DNA of 64,000 nucleotides. Origin: Phragmites australis (taxonomy: Eukaryota; Streptophyta; Magnoliopsida; Poales; Poaceae). Made by a program: the position numbers and the translations under genes. The stretch spans positions 13,295,334-13,359,333 of the forward strand of contig NC_084931.1 in the NCBI RefSeq assembly GCF_958298935.1. Reading direction: 5' to 3'. Shown here in pieces: positions 45,055 through 56,971 of the stretch. Within the stretch, counting starts at the first letter, position 1, and each line of letters opens with the position of its first letter. The notes under the pieces are model-generated. The model was given only the letters and a program-made list of their open reading frames with translations, searched no databases and was not told the origin of the DNA.

Positions 45055-46556
45055 TGTTGGGGAACGGGCAGGCTACGCTAGCCTAAAACAAAAAAATTTC
45101 TACCACATTCACCTAGGAAATTATGCTAGTAGGAGATCATGGGTCGTTACTGCTCGATGCGCAGTGCAACAGAAGAAGAGTTGGAGTAGACTAATCCAAC
45201 GTCGTGCATGTCAAATTCTAGAGCAGCTTCTCGATCAGTTCCTCGACCATCTCTGAGCAGGTGGTTGTGCTCATCGACCAACTCCGAGGAGGTGGTTGTG
45301 CTCCTCAACCAACTCCGAGCAGGTGGTCATGCTCCTCGACCAACTCCCGATCATGTCACGTTCAACTCGCCGAGAAGATCCGTGCCGCAATAGCAGCAAC
45401 GCCTCTACAGTATCCACATGTACTGTGCAGAAATGCCGAGCGCCAATGTGCTAGAACCACATGCGCGGCTAAGGTTTTGGGAGATTGTGTGGAAGGCTGT
45501 GGCTAAGGTTTCGGAGTGGCTCAAGCTCTGCACACCCTACCCACACCTCTCCTTATATAGAGCTCACCAATGAGCTCTCACGTTGGAAGCCCTTTAGGAC
45601 TCTAACTTCTCATGGATCATAATCCACTCAAAACCCACGAATCCAATTCGCATGTTTTGTTCCAACCCATTAAGTGTGTGATCCGTTAGGTTCAAGTACA
45701 AACAGCTACGACTTGGAAACCCTTTCCAAACTGAAATCAATAGCGGTCCCTAGCAGGATATGTTGACACCCGAGTATAAATAAAAGATCATATCAGCTGA
45801 ACCTTGATATACATATGCACCGATCCCTTCGCCTCACGATACCAGTCAAGCTCAAGGCAAGATATGTGCCACCCTTATGATAGCCTGACCATTCACTCGA
45901 TCAAGTAGTGGATTCATCATGATTAATACTTTAATCATATTGGCATGGCTATACACTTTCTCAATCCAACTACCTCGAGAGGCCCAGAGATATCTCTCCC
46001 GTTATCAAGGAGGGGTAAATTCCATCTTGATCGCTCACACCCCCACGACATGTTTCATGACAAACCTGAACACTACCTTTATGACTACCCAGTTACGGAA
46101 TAGCGTTTGGTAGCCTCAAAGTATGCCACTACACATTCTAGGAATTAATGACGATCTCAGGTCTAAGAATCCTGCAGGTACACCATTTGAGATAACAACT
46201 TATGACACATCATAAATAACAATCCCAGTAGTATCTCAAGGTGGGTCTATCTAACATCATGTTATCTAACATAAATATTCACATTATTGACCTGGTATCT
46301 CTATACCTATGATCCATGGAACGTGATCATCAATCAGTACATGTGTTGGTGTTATATATCATCACAATGATATACGACCAGGGATCGACTAAGAATAACA
46401 TCATGATATAAACAAAGAGTTTCATTAACAAGTCACATACTTGCCACTCAATGTAAACAATAGTCATTCTTGGAATAACATATTATTCGGTAGTACACGA
46501 ACATAGACGTGTGATACAATCATCTCTATGATTACCTCTAGGGCATATCACCTTCA
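45055..46556 (-). repeat. 3' LTR of the Angela-like element (1502 bp)
   Basis: It runs TGTTGGGG...ACCTTCA on the plus strand. It carries about 115 bp near 45,560-45,700 that the right LTR lacks, which explains most of the length difference. Its partner is 59,369-60,755. The polypurine tract lies just right of it (complement of 46,557-46,569). Confidence 0.88.
45255..45347 (+). repeat. three 31-bp tandem repeats in the Angela-like LTR
   Basis: Units at 45,255-45,285, 45,286-45,316 and 45,317-45,347 have the form GAGCAGGTGGTTGTGCTC then CTCGACCAACTCC. Each unit holds a small inverted repeat (TGGTCG/CGACCA). The right LTR has the same array at 59,570-59,662. Confidence 0.85.
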
Positions 46557-46576
46557 ATCTCCCACTTGCACTAGAG

Positions 46577-47168
46577 TCAATGATGTAAGTATCTAATACC
46601 CATAGCTCTAATGTGCACCTCATGCTTTGGCTGTAGGAATAGCTTTGTCAACGGATCAGAAATATTCAAATTCATGTGTACATTACATATCTTCACGTCA
46701 CCCCAATATAAAATCTCTTGAATAAGGTGATAGCACCGCAGTATGTGCTTGGACTTCTTGCGCAATGGCTCCACTATTGTCACAATAGAGATCCATTGGA
46801 CTAGAAGAACTAGGCACCACACCTAACTCAAAAACAAACTTTTTGTCACAATAGAGATCCTTTGCTGCTTCAGAAGCTGCAATATACTCGGCCTCTATCG
46901 TGGAATCGGCCACCATTTCTTGCTTGGAACTCTTCCAACTCACTGCTCCTCCATTGAGGAAAAACACAAAACTAGACTATGATCTCGAATTGTCCTTGTT
47001 GGTTTGGAAGCTAGCATCGGTGTAACCATTCACAATGAGCTCATCCTCACCTCCATAGATTAGGAACATATCCATAGTTCTTGTTAAGTACTTGAGGATA
47101 TTCTTTACTATTATCCAGTGACCTTCACTCGGGTTACTCGTAACAGTTAGAGCATAGGAGATATCTGG
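46577..47168 (-). pseudogene. pol: Angela-like RNase H, 3' end of pol
   Basis: The minus strand reads DISYALTVTSNPSEGHW and GYTDASFQTNKDNSRS (47,168 downwards), then VSWKSSKQEMVADSTIEAEYIAA (46,850-46,940), DNSGAIAQE and a C-terminal block near 46,600-46,700. This is the Copia RNase H. A TGTCACAATAGAGATCC word occurs twice (46,777 and 46,843). The domain is cut at 47,168 by the CRM-like element and continues at 54,956. Confidence 0.85.
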
Positions 47169-48066
47169 TGATGAGGACATCACTCCTTCGGTTACACACA
47201 CCACAAATATTCATCCTCCCGCTACTGTAATTGAAGGTCCTTTGACAAGAGCTCGTGCACGAGAACTTAATTATCAGGTGAACTCGTTCCTCGCTATCCA
47301 TACAAATATTTCTAAGGATTGGATGCTACTAACTTATTGCGATGATTTTATTATCCTTAGGAACCTGAGAGAAGATCCATATAAGCACAAGTGTAACTGG
47401 AGGGCTACCGCGCATAAATCCAGTTCTATCCCCAAGATCAATTCGGAATCGGAATTACAGACAGCACCAAATTCAAACGACCATAACTCTTGAGTCCGAA
47501 AGGTGGTCGAGGCCCATGAGTACTTGTTGGAAAGGTCGCGGAGTCTACTTTCATATGGATCCGACCTCATCTCCAAATACCTTCTGTGCTATCCGGAATC
47601 GGCAAAACAAGTCGCGTCGCTCTTCCAGTCCGAATCAGTTTGGGCCTTGGGCCTTGTAATTGAGTTGTATTCGAGCTCCATCAGTTGTGGCCGAATCCTT
47701 TCTTCTCCTAGCTTATAAATAGATAGCCGCCCCCCTCTTCTAGGGTTTGGGTTTTGCTTAGATTACAACTAGACAATTAGTCAGTTTTTCGCCGTTCATC
47801 GGTTTGTGGAACCCCAATTCATGTGCTTCATCTTTATTAGCAATTCAGATTGCATCTTCCTTGTTCTTGTGAGTTCCTTCGATTGCTTGCAGGAACAATA
47901 ACCCTCGTGGTAAGGTCGATCGCGTGCGAGCGTGGTTGATAACGACAGTCGTGCGGGTGTAACGAATTGCGAGGTGACAATCTGCGGGTTGAAAGCCTCC
48001 AAGCGTCAACGTCCTCACAACGAAATCAATCGAACCTATCGGAAGATCGGGCCGCTGTTCTCATCA
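47169..48066 (+). repeat. 5' LTR of the CRM-like element (898 bp)
   Basis: It begins TGATGAGGACATCAC and ends TTCTCATCA with inverted termini TGATGAG/CTCATCA. It encodes a copy of the pol C-terminal tail at its start. Its partner is 54,058-54,955. Confidence 0.95.
47714..47721 (+). promoter_or_regulatory. TATA box of the CRM-like LTR
   Basis: TATAAATA lies 545 bp into the LTR, with a GC-rich stretch and TAGGGTTTGGG just downstream. The 3' LTR copy is at 54,603-54,610. Confidence 0.65.
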
Positions 48067-49288
48067 CGTGGTACCAGAGCCTCAGTTGCCCGATAGGTAA
48101 CTTTGTATCCCCTTTTGCTAGATTAAATTTGCCATCGTCCTAGAATCCAGAAAATTAGCCCCCCCCAAAAAAAATAATATTCATCGTCTTCCGCTGTCCT
48201 ACAACCCCTTTGTGCCGTGCAATTTTCAGTTTGGTTTGCTTTTCTGAATTTTAGTCCCTCGCCTTGTCTTTGTGTCGCTGGTCTTGGTCTTGTTTTAGGG
48301 CCTGTGTTCTTGTCGAGTTGTTTTTGGTGCAAGGTGTCTGTCATCCTTGCGTTTCCATCTGCTAGCGTACATAATAGATCGCGTCGTTTCCCCCTGCAGT
48401 GCGCTAGAAAATCTTGGGCCACGATTAATCAGCTAGCAGATCCTCCGTGCCAATTCCTTTTGTAAGCAGCTGTACCTTGGAAACCGAGTAGCAAATTCTA
48501 CCATATAAATCCCTCTCGGTTTGCTTTAGCTGCTGTGTTTACTGTTGAAAAGAATAGTACTTCAATTCGTTTTGTTGGCTTGTAACAGATCCGTTTTGTT
48601 TTAGAAGAAAGCTAGTCGGATTTGCCTGCTTCCAACTAGAGATAGAGTGCATTGAGAATAAAGATCCTTGTTGTGCATACCGAGTAGGGTTTTTTCTTTC
48701 TTTACTACTTCGGAAGAAAATATCCTACACAGTTCGGAAGAAAATAGCAGAATCCGATTAGGTTGCTGCTAGCAGTTTTTGCGGCACTTTCTGTCATATA
48801 AAAAACAAAGAAAAGGAAAAGAGCAAAAGGCAAAGAGGTGCAGAAAAAGTGAAAAAAAAAGCCGCACCAAAAGAAAAGAAGATTAAAAAAAATAGAAACA
48901 AAAGTGCTTGCATCCTTTGAGTTCTTGAGCTGAGTTGGATTTCTGCTTGCTTGAACTAGGTTAGAGACGAGTTTAGGCCGGCGGCATAGACTAGCTTGGG
49001 ACTACTTTTCAGTCTTGCAATTTCTGAATTGAACTATTGCTAATCCTTGCTACCATATATTGTGCCTATCCAAGCTCCACATACTTTTGGCCCTCAGATT
49101 TGGATCCTCGCATTCGCCTCCGTCGCGGTCATACATCCCACCTTCTCCGGTCATACCACCTGCTGCAATTTGGTAAGAAATTCATAAGAGCTTGGTAAGA
49201 CGCTTGAGAGTGTGTGATTCCACCTTCACCTCCACAACCCAGTAGTCGATAGGGATAATATATATATATATATATATTTGTCTCTTGT
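48067..49288 (+). other. leader of the CRM-like element with primer site
   Basis: The primer-binding site TGGTACCAGAGC (48,069-48,080) follows the LTR after two bases. The rest is a long untranslated leader with an A-rich, purine-rich stretch (48,785-48,900) and a (TA)n run at 49,259-49,277, 12 bases before the gag ATG region. No separate gene is seen. Confidence 0.8.
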
Positions 49289-52200
49289 TTGCTACTAACC
49301 ATGGCAGGTAAAACGTTCGAGGAGGAGATGCGGGAATTCATGAGGAGTTATGGACGTAAGATCGATGAACTGGTTGAGAGTGCGAACAATCAAACTGAGA
49401 AGACGGACGAGATGCAACAATTACTTCGGAGCCATGAGACCCGACTTCATCATATGGATGAAGCATTAGGTTCTGCTAATCGTATTATTGTTAATTTCAC
49501 TGATAGGTTGAACAGGATGGAGACGCGCATCCCAGAGCAGCCCCCAATGCAACATGGTATTCATGGCGACAATGGCCATCTTCAAGGTGCAGCCCAACAT
49601 GAAGAGTCCGTCGATGATGATGAAATTTTGAGGCAAGAGCGTGACGCCTTTGATGCACGACAAAGGAACCGATTAAACTTCAACCGTCAAGGTATGAGAG
49701 GTAACAATTTTCAGCAACATAATACACGTGGTAATGATGATCTATTTGCTAAAGTTAAGTTTACCATACCATCTTTTTCGGGTACTTATGATGCTGAAAT
49801 ATATCTAGACTGGGAGATGACGGTGGAACAAAAATTTAATGCTCACCTAGTTCCTGAAGTCCATAGAGTTAGGCAAGCCACTAGTGAGTTTAAAGACTTT
49901 GCTATCATTTGGTGGAATAGGGTATGCAATGATGGGTTATCGCCTACTACATGGGATGCTTTAAAGGTGGCTATGCGCAATAGATTTGTTCCACCATCTT
50001 TTAGACGTGATTTGCGTAAGAAATTACAGCGCTTAAACCAAGGCAATAGGTCAGTAGAAGAATATTATCAGGAGCTACAAATTGGTATGTTACGTTGTGA
50101 TATTGTTGAGGATGAAGAGGCTGCTTTGGCACGCTTTTATGGAGGGTTGAGATGTGAAATTCAGGACATAGTAGATTACAAAGAATATGATAATATTCCT
50201 AGATTGTTCCAACTTGCATGTTTGGCAGAAAAAGAATTGCAGGGACGACAACAGAGGCCAAAGAACAATTTTGGAAGAACGTCTACACCAAGATCAACGC
50301 CGGGGCAAGTTAAAACCATTCTACCATCTGCTACACAGTCTGCTGCCCCCTCCTCGAGTAGGGCGCGTTCAGCAGGACCTACTACACCGTCACATGCAAC
50401 TGAGGTAAGTAAATCTACTAGTGTGCAGGCCCCCGCTAAGAGTTCTTCTTCGGTTGCTTCCACGGGCCGTACAACTGGGATTGTTTGCCACCGATGCAAG
50501 GGAATGGGCCATGTCATGAAGGACTGCCCAAGTCAGCGCGCGTACATTGCAACAGAAGATGGTGGTTATGTAAGTGCTAGTGATATTGAGGATGAATATG
50601 TACTGGCTGCTAACATTATAGGTGAAGGAGACGAGACAGAAAATGATGTTGATGATGGAGAAGAACAAGTAGCTGATGTTGATACAGGGAGATACGTGAG
50701 CCTTGTTGTACAACGAGTTCTAAGTGCACAAATGGGGAAAGGAGAGCAAAATCAGCGGCACAACTTGTTTCAATCCAGATTTCTTGTGAAGGAGAGAGCT
50801 TGCAGAGTCATCATTGATGGAGGTAGCTGCAACAACCTTGCTAGTTCCGAGATGGTCGAGAAGCTTGGCTTGACCACACAGCCACACCCACGCCCTTACT
50901 ACATCCAGTGGTTCAATTCGTGTGGTAAGTTGAAGGTAAACAAAGTTGTGAGAGTACAATTTTCGGCTGGTAATTATAAAGACAGTGCAGACTTTGATGT
51001 AGTGCCTATGCAAGCATGCTCTTTGTTGCTAGGTAGGCCTTGGATATATGATAATGATGTTTTGCACCATGGTAGAGCTAATACCTACTCATTCTCACAT
51101 AACGGTAAGAAGATTAAGTTGTTGCCTATGACACCTGCTGAAATTTTGAAAGATGAAGTAGAACGTGCTGAAAATGAAAGAAAATGCAATGATAACAAAT
51201 CTGAAAATCAGGTTGTAGCTAAAAATGTTTTTCCACTTCAACATGAGAACAAAAATACACATGCTAGGAAAGACACAATTAAGTTGAAGGGTGCTGCCAT
51301 GTTAGCTACTAAATCTGAAATTTCTGATTTATTAGCATATAATTCATTTTGCTATGCTTTGATTTGCAAAGAGGCCTTGTTTACACTTGAGGATATGCCT
51401 CCCTCTTTGCCTCCTGCTATTGCTAACCTTTTGCAGGAGTATGCTGATGTGTTTCCAAGTGAAATACCCCCGGGACTGCCACCTTTGAGAGGAATTGAGC
51501 ATCAAATTGACTTGATTCCGGGAGCTACTTTGCCAAACCGAGCTGCATATAGGACCAACCCAGAAGAGACTAAGGAGATTCAACGACAAGTCCAAGATTT
51601 ATTGGACCGAGGGTACGTACGAGAAAGTCTTAGTCCATGTGCTGTTCTTGTTATTTTGGTTCCTAAGAAAGATGGTAGTTGGCGAATGTGTGTTGATTGT
51701 AGAGCCATTAATAATATCACAATTAGGTATCGTCATCCTATTCCTAGGCTAGACGACATGCTTGATGAGTTGAGTGGTGCTATAATTTTCACTAAAATTG
51801 ACTTGCGGAGTGGATACCACCAAATTAGAATGAAACTTGGAGATGAATGGAAGACCGCATTTAAGACTAAGTTTGGGTTGTATGAGTGGTTAGTGATGCC
51901 TTTTGGGTTAACTAATGCACCTAGTACCTTCATGCGATTAATGAACGAAGTTTTACGTGCTTTTATTGGAAAATTTGTGGTGGTTTATTTTGATGATATC
52001 TTGATTTATAGCAAGTCACATGATCTACATTTTGATCACATACGTGCTGTTTTTAATGCTTTAAGAGATGCACATTTGTTTGGTAACCTTGAGAAGTGCA
52101 CATTTTGCACCGATCGAGTTGCGTTTCTTGGTTTTGTTGTGACACCACAGGGAATTGAGGTGGATGAGGCAAAGATTGAAGCCATCCAAAGCTGGCCGAC

Positions 52201-52816
52201 GCCTACTACTGTGTCACAGGTGCGGAGCTTCCATGGCCTTGCTGGATTCTATCGTCCTTTTGTACGGGATTTCAGTACCATTGCCGCACCATTGAATGAA
52301 TTGACAAAGAAAGGAGTGCCTTTCCAATGGGGTCCTGCACAAGTGAAGGCATTCAACCTTTTGAAAGAGAAGCTCACTCAAGCACCACTACTCCAACTCC
52401 CTGATTTTGGTAAGACTTTTGAAATTGAATGTGATGCTAGCGGAATTGGGATAGGTGGTGTATTGATTCAAGAAGGTAAGCCTGTTGCATATTTTAGTGA
52501 GAAATTAAATGGACCTAGTCTTAATTACTCTACTTATGATAAGGAATTATATGCTTTAGTTCGTGTTCTTGAAACATGGCAACATTATTTATGGCACAAG
52601 GAATTTGTTATACATTCGGATCATGAATCACTTAAACATATTAGAAGTCAAGCAAAATTGAATAGACGTCATGCTAAATGGGTAGAATTTGTTGAGTCAT
52701 TTCCTTATGTGATTAAACACAAGAAAGGTAAAGAAAATATCATTGCTGATACTTATCTAGACGATATACCATGTTGTCCCAATTGGATCATAGAATTTTC
52801 GGTTTGGAGACAATAA
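49289..52816 (+). pseudogene. gag-pol: CRM-like Gag-Pol: gag, protease, RT, RNase H
   Basis: A single 1175-codon frame encodes Gag, protease, RT and RNase H. An in-frame ATG at 49,301 reads [10 protein letters not shown] and is a likely alternative start. The Gag capsid region (about 155-300) has [19 protein letters not shown] and [12 protein letters not shown]. The CCHC knuckle ([14 protein letters not shown]) is at about 400-413. The protease active-site region reads [13 protein letters not shown] at about 507, with Gly between Asp and Gly-Ser. RT has [15 protein letters not shown] and the catalytic [12 protein letters not shown] at about 897. RNase H (about 1045-1160) has [18 protein letters not shown] and [12 protein letters not shown] frameshift near 52,750 diverts the frame to a stop at 52,816, so integrase is separated. 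Confidence 0.93.
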
Positions 52817-53676
52817 AAGATTTGTATGCTACTGATTTGGACTTTAAAGAAGTGATAGAACATTGTAAAGAAGGAAGAGAATGGAATAAATATGTGTTGA
52901 ATGATGGTTTGCTCTATCGTGCTAACAAGCTATGCGTTCCAGCTAGCTCTGTTCGTCTTTTGTTGTTGCAGGAGGCACATGGAGGAGGTTTGATGGCGCA
53001 TTTTGGAGCAAAGAAGACCGAAGATGTGCTAGCCGCCCACTTCTTTTGGCCAAAGATGAGACGTGACGTCGAGCGCTACGTGTCACGCTGCACTACTTGC
53101 AATAAAGCTAAGTCTCGCTTAAATCCACATGGTCTTTATATGCCTCTTCCTGTTCCTAGTGTACCTTGGGAGGATATTTCTATGGACTTTGTTTTAGGGT
53201 TGCCTAGAACAAAGAAGGGGAGGGATAGTATTTTTGTGGTTGTGGATCATTTTTCAAAAATGGCACATTTTATACCTTGTCACAAGAGCGATGATGCTAC
53301 AAACATAGCTGATTTATTTTTCAGGGAAATTATTCGCCTACATGGAGTGCCCAATACCATTGTCTCAGATCGCGATGCGAAATTTTTGAGTCACTTTTGG
53401 AGGTCACTTTGGAATAAATTGGGAACGAAGCTACTGTTTTCTACTACATGTCATCCCCAAACCGATGGACAAACGGAGGTCGTTAACCGCACGTTATCTA
53501 CCATGTTGCGGGCTGTTTTGAAGAAAAACTTGAAGTTGTGGGAAGAGTGTTTACCTCATATAGAGTTTGCTTACAACAGGTCCGTCCACTCCGCCACCAA
53601 GGTAAGTCCGTTTCAGGTTGTATATGGTTTTAATCCACGTGCTCCTATTGATTTGCTACCTTTGCCTACTTTCTGA
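52753..53676 (+). pseudogene. pol: CRM-like integrase (after the first frameshift)
   Basis: The frame is open from just after the frameshift (first ATG at 52,771). It has the His/Cys zinc region ([19 protein letters not shown] ... CTTCNKAK). The integrase core follows, with Asp in SMDFVLGLP, Asp in [10 protein letters not shown] and Glu in [12 protein letters not shown]. All three catalytic residues are present. A second frameshift near 53,670 leads to a stop at 53,674-53,676, and the integrase tail continues in the next frame. Confidence 0.92.
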
Positions 53677-54382
53677 AAAGTTGAATTTTGATGCTAAGAC
53701 ACGTGCTGAACTGATTCTTAAAATGCATGAATTAACTAAAGAAAATATTGAGAAGATGAATGAAAAATATCGTGCTTATGGCAGCCAGGGTAGGAAACAT
53801 TTAACTTTTGAACCGGGTGATCTTGTTTGGTTACACTTGCGTAAAGATCGTTTTCCCGAGTTGAGGAAATCTAAATTGATGCCTCGAGCTGATGGTCCTT
53901 TTAAAATACTTGAGAAGATTAATGATAATGCATATAAGCTTGAGTTGCCTGCAGATTTCGGGGTTAGTCCCACATTTAACGTTTCAGACTTAAAGCCGTA
54001 TGTGGGAGAAGAAGATGAGATTGAGTCGAGGACGACTCCAATTCAAGAGGGGGAGGATGATGAGGACATCACTCATTCGGTTACACACACCACAAATATT
54101 CATCCTCCCGCTACTGTAATTGAAGGTCCTTTGACAAGAGCTCGTGCACGAGAACTTAATTATCAGGTGAACTCGTTCCTCGCTGTCCATACAAATGTTT
54201 CTAAGGATTGGATGCTACTAACTTATTGCGATGATTTTATTATCCTTAGGAACCTGAGAGAAGATCCATATAAGCACAAGTGTAACTGGAGGGCTACCGC
54301 GCATAAATCCAGTTCTATCCCCAAGATCAATTCGGAATCGGAATTACAGACAGCACCAAATTCAAACGACCATAACTCTTGA
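53668..54382 (+). pseudogene. pol: CRM-like integrase C-terminus with tail into the 3' LTR
   Basis: The frame open here covers the integrase C-terminal domain (LTFEPGDLVWLHLRKDRFPE, GPFKILEKINDNAYKLELP, VSPTFNVSDLKPYVGEED). It then crosses the LTR border at 54,058 and ends at 54,382 within the LTR. The tail contains GPLTRARARELNYQVNSFL. An integrase tail partly encoded by the LTR is known for CRM elements, where it may take part in targeting centromeric chromatin; a role for this copy is inference. Confidence 0.88.
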
Positions 54383-54955
54383 GTCCGAAAGGTGGTCGAG
54401 GCCCATGAGTACTTGTTGGAAAGGTCGCGGAGTCTACTTTCATATGGATCCGACCTCATCTCCAAATACCTTCTGTGCTGTCCGGAATCGGCAAAATAAG
54501 TCGCGTCGCTCTTCCAGTCCGAATCAGTTTGGGCCTTGGGCCTTGTAATTGAGTTGTATTCGAGCTCCATCAGTTGTGGCCGAATCCTTTCTTCTCCTAG
54601 CTTATAAATAGATAGCCGCCCCCCTCTTCTAGGGTTTGGGTTTTGCTTAGATTACAACTAGACAATTAGTCAGTTTTTCGCCGTTCATCGGTTTGTGGAA
54701 CCCCAATTCATGTGCTTCATCTTTATTAGCAATTCAGATTGCATCTTCCTTGTTCTTGTGAGTTGCTTCGATTGCTTGCAGGAACAATAACCCTCGTGGT
54801 AAGGTCGATCGCGTGCGAGCGTGGTTGATAACGACAGTCGTGCGGGTGTAACGAATTGCGAGGTGACAATCTGCGGGTTGAAAGCCTCCAAGCGTCAACG
54901 TCCTCACAACGAAATCAATCGAACCTATCGGAAGATCGGGCCGCTGTTCTCATCA
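54058..54955 (+). repeat. 3' LTR of the CRM-like element (898 bp)
   Basis: It is equal in length to the 5' LTR and differs at six positions by my reading. The polypurine tract AAGAGGGGGAGGA (54,045-54,057) abuts it. TCTGG follows as the target duplication. Confidence 0.95.
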
Positions 54956-55661
54956 TCTGGGCATGTACAAAGCATGGCATACATGATGGACCCGATAGCG
55001 GAAGCATACGGGATCGCACTCATCCTCTCGAGCTCATCAATGGTCGAAGGACACTGACCCTTGCTAAGAGTGATGCCATGTGACATTGGTAAGAAACATT
55101 TCTTGGAATCCTGCATATTGAACCTTTTCAATACCTTGTCGATGTATGTACTCTGGCTTAATCCGATCACCCTTTGACCACTTCATCAAAACGAAGATTC
55201 CAACTCCAAGAAGCTTGCTTTAGCCAATAGATGGACTTTTACAGCTTGCATATCTTCCTAGCAACTTTTGGATCATCAAAACCTTCAAGCTGTGTCATGT
55301 ACACATCCTCACTTAGGTTTCCATTAAGGAAAGCCGTTTTGACATTTATCTGCCATTTCTCATAGTCATAATATGCAGCAATTGCTAGGATGATCTGGAT
55401 AGACTTTAGCATTGCGACGGGTGAAAATGTTTCATCATAATCAACACCTTGAATCTGTCTAAAACCTTTTGCCACCAATCGTACCTTATAGATGTGAACA
55501 TTTCCATCAACATCAATCTTAAAAGCCCATTTGCACTCAACTGCTTTGACACTGTTAGGTGGATCAACCAAGTTCCAAACTTGATTATCGTGCATGGATT
55601 CTATCTCGGATCTCATGGCTCCAAGCCATCTCTCAGAGTCCGGTCCCACTGCTTCGAGTAA
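54956..55661 (-). pseudogene. pol: Angela-like reverse transcriptase with internal deletion
   Basis: The N-terminal RT part is at 55,239-55,649 (AMRSEIESMHDNQVW, ECKWAFKIDVDGN, VDYDETFSPVAMLKSI, VKTAFLNGNLSEDVYM). The reading then passes stops and jumps near 55,170-55,200 to the later RT part (MIGLSQSTYIDKVLKRFNMQ, 54,960-55,170). The block that should carry the catalytic Tyr-x-Asp-Asp is missing, so this copy could not make active RT. The RNase H continues at 47,168 beyond the CRM-like insertion. Confidence 0.85.
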
Positions 55662-56971
55662 GTCTTAGGTTCATCATTGTCGAATAATAATATATTGCGC
55701 TGCTCTGTGATTAGGAACATAAACCTCTCAGGTGCGTGACTGATCCTTTCCGACCGTCATGGGGCTGATGTCACCACAATATGTTCTGTAACATACAATT
55801 ATGGTTCTGTAGGAGCTAAAACGCTTTATGATGGTTCCCGAATCTCTTCGAGTTGCACCGTGCTCCCACTGATATTCCTTGAGCGAAACTCTTTCTCCAG
55901 AAAAACACTGTTTCGGGCGACAAACACTTTGCTTTCTTCCTGGTTATAGAAGTAACAGCCTTTCGTTTCCTAGGATACCCCACAAAGAAGCATTTATCTG
56001 ATTTAGGAGTAAGCTTATCTAATGTCAAACGTTTGACATAGGCCTCACAACCCCAGATCTTAAGGAAAGACAACCCGGGACACTTCCCGGTCTATATCTC
56101 ATATGGTGTCTACAGCTTTAGATGGAACCCTATTTAAAGTAAACACAACAGTTTCTAGAGCGTATCCCTAGAAGGATAATGGAAGATCAGATTGGCTCAT
56201 CATGAATTAGACCATGTCCAACAAAGTCCGATTCCTCCGTTCGGACACTCCATTCCATTGAGACGTCCCCGGTGAAGTCAACTATGGAACAATTCCACAT
56301 TTCTTTAGATGATCACCAAACTCATGGCTCAAATATTTACCTCCACGATCAGATCATAGAAATTTAATTGTCTTACCAAGTCGATTTTGTGCTTCATTAT
56401 GAAACTCCTTGAACTTTTCAAAGGACTCAGCCTTGTGCCTCATTAGGTAGATGTAACCATATCTACTAACGTCATCAGTAAAAGTAATGAAGTACTGAAA
56501 ACTACCTCTAGCGATAGAGCTCATTAGTCCACGTACATTAGTATGTACAAGGGCCAACAACTCACTCGACATCTCTCCTTGACGGGTGAAAGGTGCCTTA
56601 GTCATCTTGCCAAGTAAACAAAATTCACATCTATCAAATGATTCAAAATCAAATGAATCAAGAAGACCATCTTTATGGAGCCTCTGGATGCGTTTCTCAT
56701 CTATATGACCTAAGCGACAATGCCAAATAAAAATGGGATTTAAACCATTAAGCTGATACTTCTTCGTATTAATGTTATAGACAGGGACATCATCATGATC
56801 TAGAATATATAATCCATTCACCAATGGACAATTACCGTAGAGCATACCATTCAAATAAATCGAACAACACTTGTTCTTCATTATGAAATCATATCCATCT
56901 TCTTCCAAACATGAAGAAGAGATAATGTTTTTGCTCAAGGTAGGAATGTAATAACAATTATTTAATTCCAA
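55662..56971 (-). pseudogene. pol: Angela-like integrase
   Basis: The frame 56,354-56,971 reads the pre-integrase region (CYYIPTLSKNIISSSCLEED), the zinc-binding residues (WHCRLGHIDEKRIQRLHKDG ... CEFCLLGKMTKAPF) and the start of the core (DVSRYGYIYLM). The core then passes stops near 56,340, with a Glu-region block near 56,220-56,280. The C-terminal part is at 55,816-56,073 (KIWGCEAYVKRL, CFFVGYPRKRKAV). About 55,662-55,815 is degraded. Confidence 0.82.

Larger units (their letters stand above)
47169..54955 (+). mobile_element. CRM/CRR-like centromeric-type Gypsy element
   Basis: Complete element of 7787 bp with two 898-bp LTRs and a perfect target duplication TCTGG (47,164-47,168 and 54,956-54,960). 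It has a primer site TGGTACCAGAGC and the polypurine tract AAGAGGGGGAGGA. By eye the LTRs differ at only six positions (0.7%), so it is a recent insertion. One long gag-pol ORF has Gypsy order, and its end reads through into the 3' LTR with a GPLTRARARELNYQV motif. That arrangement, the LTR length and the TGATGAGGACATCA start fit the CRM lineage of centromeric retrotransposons in grasses. Two frameshifts make this copy defective. Confidence 0.9.
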
